From: DUAL01 sp964452095
GTDB lineage: Bacteria > Bacteroidota > Bacteroidia > Flavobacteriales > BACL11
Reading direction: 5' to 3'
Length of the DNA: 19,069 nucleotides
NCBI GenBank assembly: GCA_964452095.1
Contig: CAYVKX010000037.1
Span: 1-19,069 of the forward strand
Part shown: positions 16,024 through 19,069 of the stretch, in pieces
Numbering within the stretch: position 1 is the stretch's first letter
Layout: each line of letters starts with the position of its first letter
Made by a program: the position numbers and the translations under genes
Notes under the pieces: model-generated
Seen by the model: the letters and a program-made list of their open reading frames with translations, nothing else
Told to the model about the DNA's origin: nothing
Database searches by the model: none

Positions 16024-16051
16024 CAAATATACAAAATGTATATTATATACA
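16024..16051 (-). promoter_or_regulatory. Toxin-antitoxin promoter and candidate operator
   Basis: TATATTTG (16031-16024) forms the -7 element 16 bp before the antitoxin ATG. Immediately upstream is a perfect 15-bp palindrome TGTATATTATATACA (16037-16051), and its half AATGTATA recurs at 16053-16060. No -33 TTG is seen at the usual distance. The palindrome lies in the spacer, where a bound antitoxin would block RNA polymerase, as expected for autoregulated type II systems. Confidence 0.6.
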
Positions 16052-16112
16052 TAATGTATATACGGTATATTGTATTGAAAGGTTAAGGTTTTATAATTTC
16101 TTTAATTGATTA

Positions 16113-16142
16113 TTGAATACTAGTTACTATTTTATATATTTG
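16113..16142 (+). promoter_or_regulatory. Promoter of the glycoside-hydrolase-like gene
   Basis: TTG (16113-16115), a 19-base spacer, then TATATTTG (16135-16142), a full Bacteroidota consensus. The ATG lies 20 bp downstream at 16163. It is divergent from the toxin-antitoxin promoter, with about 80 bp between the two. Confidence 0.8.
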
Positions 16143-16162
16143 AAAATAATTATTACCTTTTT

Positions 16163-17737
16163 ATGAGAAAGATTTTATTCATCTTGCTATTCCCATTTTT
16201 TACTGAAGGTCAAATTGTTCTTCAATTAGATACTTTTAGTCGCTCAGTACCTGATGTAGGTTTTAATGGAAACACTGTAAGAGGTCCTTCATGGGTAGAT
16301 TCAGTTTTTAATGATTCAGTAGCAAGCATGCATCCAGATATATTACGATATCCTGGAGCAACAGCTGCAAATTTTTGGGATTGGGATAATGGGTGGTTCT
16401 TTCCTCAATCTGTATTAGATACAGCAATAACAGATACCATTTATACTATGAATGCTGGGTGGTATTCTTTTGATACAATAGATATTAGGCCAATAAGATT
16501 TCAGGAAGCGTTAGATCAAATTGATTCTGAAGGCCTATTTATTATGAATATGATGAGTTCGACTGTTGTTATTCAGTCACAATCATTACGAAATGCAATA
16601 AATGATGGTGTTGTTATTAATAAAGTAGAACTAGGTAGTGAGATAAATCATAATAATATTTTTAAGATAATGAAATATCCAACAGCTGGAGATTATGCAA
16701 GAGAATGCTCTCTGTATATTGATTCTATAAAATCAATACTACCAAATGCTAAAATAGCTGTTGTAGGTGGTAATACAGGGTCATCTAATCCAAGAGTAAA
16801 CCATTGGAATGATAGTATTTATAATATGTTAGATTCAGTAGATGCTTTGGTTTGGCATCCTTATCTTTATTTGAAAGATGTAGATACATTATTTACAACT
16901 CAAGAAATTTTAGCATATCCTTTTTATCATATTCCTCAAAATGAAAAATGGAGGTGTTTTCAGGATACAATAAGTAAGCTGCAGGATTATGAGATATGGG
17001 TAACGGAATATAACCTATTCGACAAAACCTATGATTTACGGTATACTAATACTTGGGCTCATGTTCTAATTCTTTCTGCAATGAATAATATTTTGATGTC
17101 GAATAATTTAGTAGAAATGATGTTGTTACATAATGTAGGTGGAATATTTCAGAATTTTGACGCTTTGGATACTGACAATGATTTCAGAAAAAGATCTACT
17201 GGGCTGTTCGCTTCAATTTGGAATGAACATTTATCAGATATGATAACTGCTACCAGAATAGAAACACCTCAATTATTAATTGATTCAGTAGAGTATCCTA
17301 ATAGTAGCGGATTGATGACTTCTATTGCTTTTCCTAAATTATTTGGTTGGAAATTTGAGAATTCTACTGATGAGGTGATTATTCTTAGTAATATATCGGA
17401 GGATACGCTTGAGGTGAATGTAAATAATATAATAAGTGGAAATATTAGTTGGGAAAAATGGACTTCAGACTCTCTGTTTTCTACCATAGATAGTATATCT
17501 TACATTAAAATGAGGAAAGATACATCTAGTACAAATATTGTAATATTTCCTTATTCTCTTAATGTTGCTATTTCCTCTTTATCCACTTCAATTATTCCTT
17601 TTCCATCAGAAATAGTAAAAAAGAAGTTATTAAAAATAGTAGATGTGCTAGGAAGAGAAACATTCCCAAAGAAAAATATGCCTTTATTTTATATCTATGA
17701 AGGTGGAGTTATAGAAAAAAGGATAATTTTAGAATAA
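16163..17737 (+). CDS. Secreted glycoside-hydrolase-like protein (clan GH-A type) with T9SS-like tail
   Basis: 524 residues, signal peptide 1-16 (EG|Q). Residues 30-80 contain NGNTVRGPSWVD and LRYPGATAANFWDW, close to the start of the barrel in GH51/GH79-like alpha-L-arabinofuranosidases and glucuronidases. VELGSEINHNN offers Glu160 as the acid/base, WHPYLY (231-236) matches the conserved His after strand 6, and EIWVTEYNLFD offers Glu282 as the nucleophile, all in clan GH-A order. Residues 385-470 form a beta domain, and 486-524 (KKLLKIVDVLGRE ... PLFYIYEGG ... KRIILE) resemble the end of a T9SS sorting domain without the usual YPNP motif. The substrate is probably a plant or algal polysaccharide side chain but cannot be fixed. 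The only plus-strand gene of size in the window; carried by the putative mini-island; its stop is 2 bp from the carboxyltransferase stop. Confidence 0.78.
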   Translation: MRKILFILLFPFFTEGQIVLQLDTFSRSVPDVGFNGNTVRGPSWVDSVFNDSVASMHPDILRYPGATAANFWDWDNGWFFPQSVLDTAITDTIYTMNAGWYSFDTIDIRPIRFQEALDQIDSEGLFIMNMMSSTVVIQSQSLRNAINDGVVINKVELGSEINHNNIFKIMKYPTAGDYARECSLYIDSIKSILPNAKIAVVGGNTGSSNPRVNHWNDSIYNMLDSVDALVWHPYLYLKDVDTLFTTQEILAYPFYHIPQNEKWRCFQDTISKLQDYEIWVTEYNLFDKTYDLRYTNTWAHVLILSAMNNILMSNNLVEMMLLHNVGGIFQNFDALDTDNDFRKRSTGLFASIWNEHLSDMITATRIETPQLLIDSVEYPNSSGLMTSIAFPKLFGWKFENSTDEVIILSNISEDTLEVNVNNIISGNISWEKWTSDSLFSTIDSISYIKMRKDTSSTNIVIFPYSLNVAISSLSTSIIPFPSEIVKKKLLKIVDVLGRETFPKKNMPLFYIYEGGVIEKRIILE

Positions 17738-17739
17738 AA

Positions 17740-17812
17740 CTATGATTGTATCACCCCAGGATTATAGGCCTCTTTTATAGGTGCATTATTGGCAGCTTCA
17801 ATTCCCATAGAG
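17740..17812 (-). repeat. Right-hand copy of the 73-bp boundary repeat (functional gene end)
   Basis: The last 24 codons plus stop of the intact carboxyltransferase gene, duplicated at 15414-15486 in the same orientation, 2326 bp away. Four mismatches in 73 bases. Confidence 0.92.
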
Positions 17813-19069
17813 ATTACTTTTCTAGTTTCTAACGGATCAATAATAGCATCAGTCCATAAACGAGAAGCAGCATAATAAGGAGAGGTTTGTGCATCATATC
17901 TATCCGTAATAGTTTTTAATAATTTTGCTTCTGCTTTAGCATCAATTTCTTCACCTTTTGCTTTAAGGCTTGCCTTTTCAATCTGTAATAAAACTTTAGC
18001 TGCTTGCGCGCCACCCATAACTGCTAACTGAGCAGTAGGCCAAGCTACAATTAGTCTTGGATCATAAGCTTTACCGCACATGGCATAGTTTCCTGCACCA
18101 TAGGAATTTCCAATAATAATAGTGAATTTAGGAACTACAGAATTTGCCATGGCATTTACCATTTTGGCACCATCTTTTATAATTCCACCATGTTCGGAGC
18201 GAGAGCCGACCATAAAACCAGTAACATCTTGTAAGAATACCAATGGTATTTTCTTCTGGTTACAATTAGCAATAAATCTTGCTGCTTTGTCTGCTGAATC
18301 CGAATAGATAACACCACCAAATTGCAATTCTCCTTTCTTAGATTTAATCATCTCTCTCTGATTGGCAACTATACCAACTGCCCAACCATCTACTCTTGCA
18401 TATCCGCAAACTATGGATTGTCCGTATCCTTCTTTATATTCTTCAAAATCAGAATCATCAACTAGTCGAGCAATGATATCCTTCATGTTGTAGGGTTTTG
18501 CTCTATCTCTAGGTAAAATTCCGTATATTTCTTTTTCGTCCTCTTTTGGTTTTTTACTTTCTTTTCTGTTGAATCCTGCTTTTTCGCTCTCTCCAATTTT
18601 ATCCATTATATTTCGGATTTTATCCAGAGCATCTTTATCGTCTTTTGCTTTGTAATCTGTAACTCCAGAAATTTCGCAATGGGTAGTAGCACCACCCAAA
18701 GTTTCGTTATCAATACTTTCGCCAATAGCAGCTTTTACCAAGTAACTTCCTGCCAAAAATATAGAAGCTGTTTTATCCACAATCAGAGCTTCATCCGACA
18801 TGATAGGTAGGTAGGCACCCCCAGCAACACAAGATCCCATTATTGCAGAAATCTGAGTGATTCCCATAGAACTCATTTTAGCATTGTTCCTAAAAATTCT
18901 TCCGAAATGTTCTTTGTCTGGAAAAATTTCATCTTGCATAGGTAAGAACACCCCAGCAGAATCCACTAAGTAAATAATTGGTAATCTATTTTCCATTGCA
19001 ATTTCTTGCAATCTTAAATTTTTCTTTCCAGTAATTGGGAACCAAGCACCCGCTTTTACAGTAGCATCA
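17740..19069 (-). CDS. Acyl-CoA carboxylase carboxyltransferase (beta) subunit, 5' part outside window
   Basis: Transfers CO2 from carboxybiotin to an acyl-CoA. 442 codons are visible; the frame stays open to base 19069 (DATVKAGAWFPITGKKNLRLQ precedes the first candidate start), so the N terminus is missing, about 100 residues compared with the family. Motifs: the oxyanion-hole loop GSCVAGGAY, LGGATTHCEISGVTDY, the second crotonase-fold half FLQDVTGFMVG, GNSYGAGNYAMCGKAYDPR and WPTAQLAVMGGAQAA. PDKEHFGRIFRNNAKMS and MSDEA are closest to methylcrotonoyl-CoA carboxylase (leucine breakdown), but propionyl- or geranyl-CoA-type enzymes share most motifs. The biotin-carrying subunit is not in the window. 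The C-terminal coding end is the target of the duplication described at 15414-15486. Confidence 0.93.
   Translation of the reverse strand, partial: DATVKAGAWFPITGKKNLRLQEIAMENRLPIIYLVDSAGVFLPMQDEIFPDKEHFGRIFRNNAKMSSMGITQISAIMGSCVAGGAYLPIMSDEALIVDKTASIFLAGSYLVKAAIGESIDNETLGGATTHCEISGVTDYKAKDDKDALDKIRNIMDKIGESEKAGFNRKESKKPKEDEKEIYGILPRDRAKPYNMKDIIARLVDDSDFEEYKEGYGQSIVCGYARVDGWAVGIVANQREMIKSKKGELQFGGVIYSDSADKAARFIANCNQKKIPLVFLQDVTGFMVGSRSEHGGIIKDGAKMVNAMANSVVPKFTIIIGNSYGAGNYAMCGKAYDPRLIVAWPTAQLAVMGGAQAAKVLLQIEKASLKAKGEEIDAKAEAKLLKTITDRYDAQTSPYYAASRLWTDAIIDPLETRKVISMGIEAANNAPIKEAYNPGVIQS

Larger units (their letters stand above)
15414..17812. mobile_element. Putative 2.3-kb mini-island inserted at the 3' end of an acyl-CoA carboxylase gene
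   Basis: The interval is bounded by two 73-bp direct repeats (15414-15486 and 17740-17812) that both encode the C terminus of the carboxyltransferase. Between them lie only a RelE/ParE toxin-antitoxin pair (minus) and a secreted glycoside-hydrolase-like gene (plus), which reach to within 4 and 2 bases of the repeats. The intact host gene carries the right-hand copy; the left-hand copy is a displaced, headless 3' end. This is the geometry left by elements that integrate at a gene's 3' end and restore it. No integrase or transposase is present, so it would be non-autonomous, or the duplication arose by another route. Inference from the repeat structure. Confidence 0.55.

Noticed and set aside
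16009..16026. TTG start giving an 89-residue antitoxin
   Set aside because: The TTG is part of the TATATTTG -7 element, so it would not be transcribed as a start; ATG 16008 fits the domain.
1..19069. tRNA, rRNA, riboswitch or origin
   Set aside because: No cloverleaf, rRNA segment, riboswitch core or DnaA-box cluster was recognised by eye; a covariance-model scan was not possible.

Overview
The window is AT-rich and reads as the chromosome of a Bacteroidota (Flavobacteriia-like) bacterium, probably a draft or metagenome assembly because a run of ten Ns sits at 416-425. Four things point to that phylum. Promoters match the Bacteroidota -33 TTG / -7 TAnnTTTG consensus rather than sigma70 boxes. 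Several secreted proteins carry C-terminal tails typical of the type IX secretion system (T9SS) or YGCTD calcium-type repeats. Lipid A genes (lpxK, lpxH) sit in the order common in the phylum. Signal peptides end in the common FAQ form. Almost every gene lies on the minus strand, so transcription mostly runs from high to low coordinates.

Layout, from right to left in the direction of transcription. 19069-17740: the C-terminal 442 codons of a biotin-dependent acyl-CoA carboxylase carboxyltransferase subunit. 17812-15414: a compact 2.3 kb insertion. It holds a plus-strand secreted glycoside-hydrolase-like protein and a divergent minus-strand RelE/ParE toxin with its antitoxin, bounded by two 73-bp direct copies of the 3' end of the carboxyltransferase gene. 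15158-14052: a beta-propeller lipoprotein. 13960-8574: a tightly packed five-gene operon of lpxK, purine nucleoside phosphorylase, a secreted beta-propeller protein, gatB and lpxH, with spacings of -29, +2, 0 and -1 bp. 8507-8367: a decayed IS481-like transposase fragment. 8235-5968: aconitase, ended by a good hairpin terminator. 5857-1: a surface-protein cluster. It contains two Sec-exported proteins that share the same N-terminal module and leader and end in a self-cleaving S74 chaperone domain, a thioredoxin-fold protein without the redox cysteines, and a T9SS-like repeat protein broken by the assembly gap and running off the window.

The genes fall into three groups. Housekeeping genes cover the TCA cycle (aconitase), lipid A synthesis (LpxK, LpxH), the Gln-tRNA/Asn-tRNA transamidation pathway (GatB), purine salvage and branched-chain or propionate acyl-CoA carboxylation. 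A surface-display cassette makes trimeric fibre-like proteins. An accessory mini-island couples a toxin-antitoxin pair to a secreted carbohydrate-active protein. The mini-island is the strongest candidate for something not previously described. Its boundaries are gene-tight, it restores the host gene's reading frame, three of the four differences between its flanking repeats are synonymous, and no recombinase is visible.
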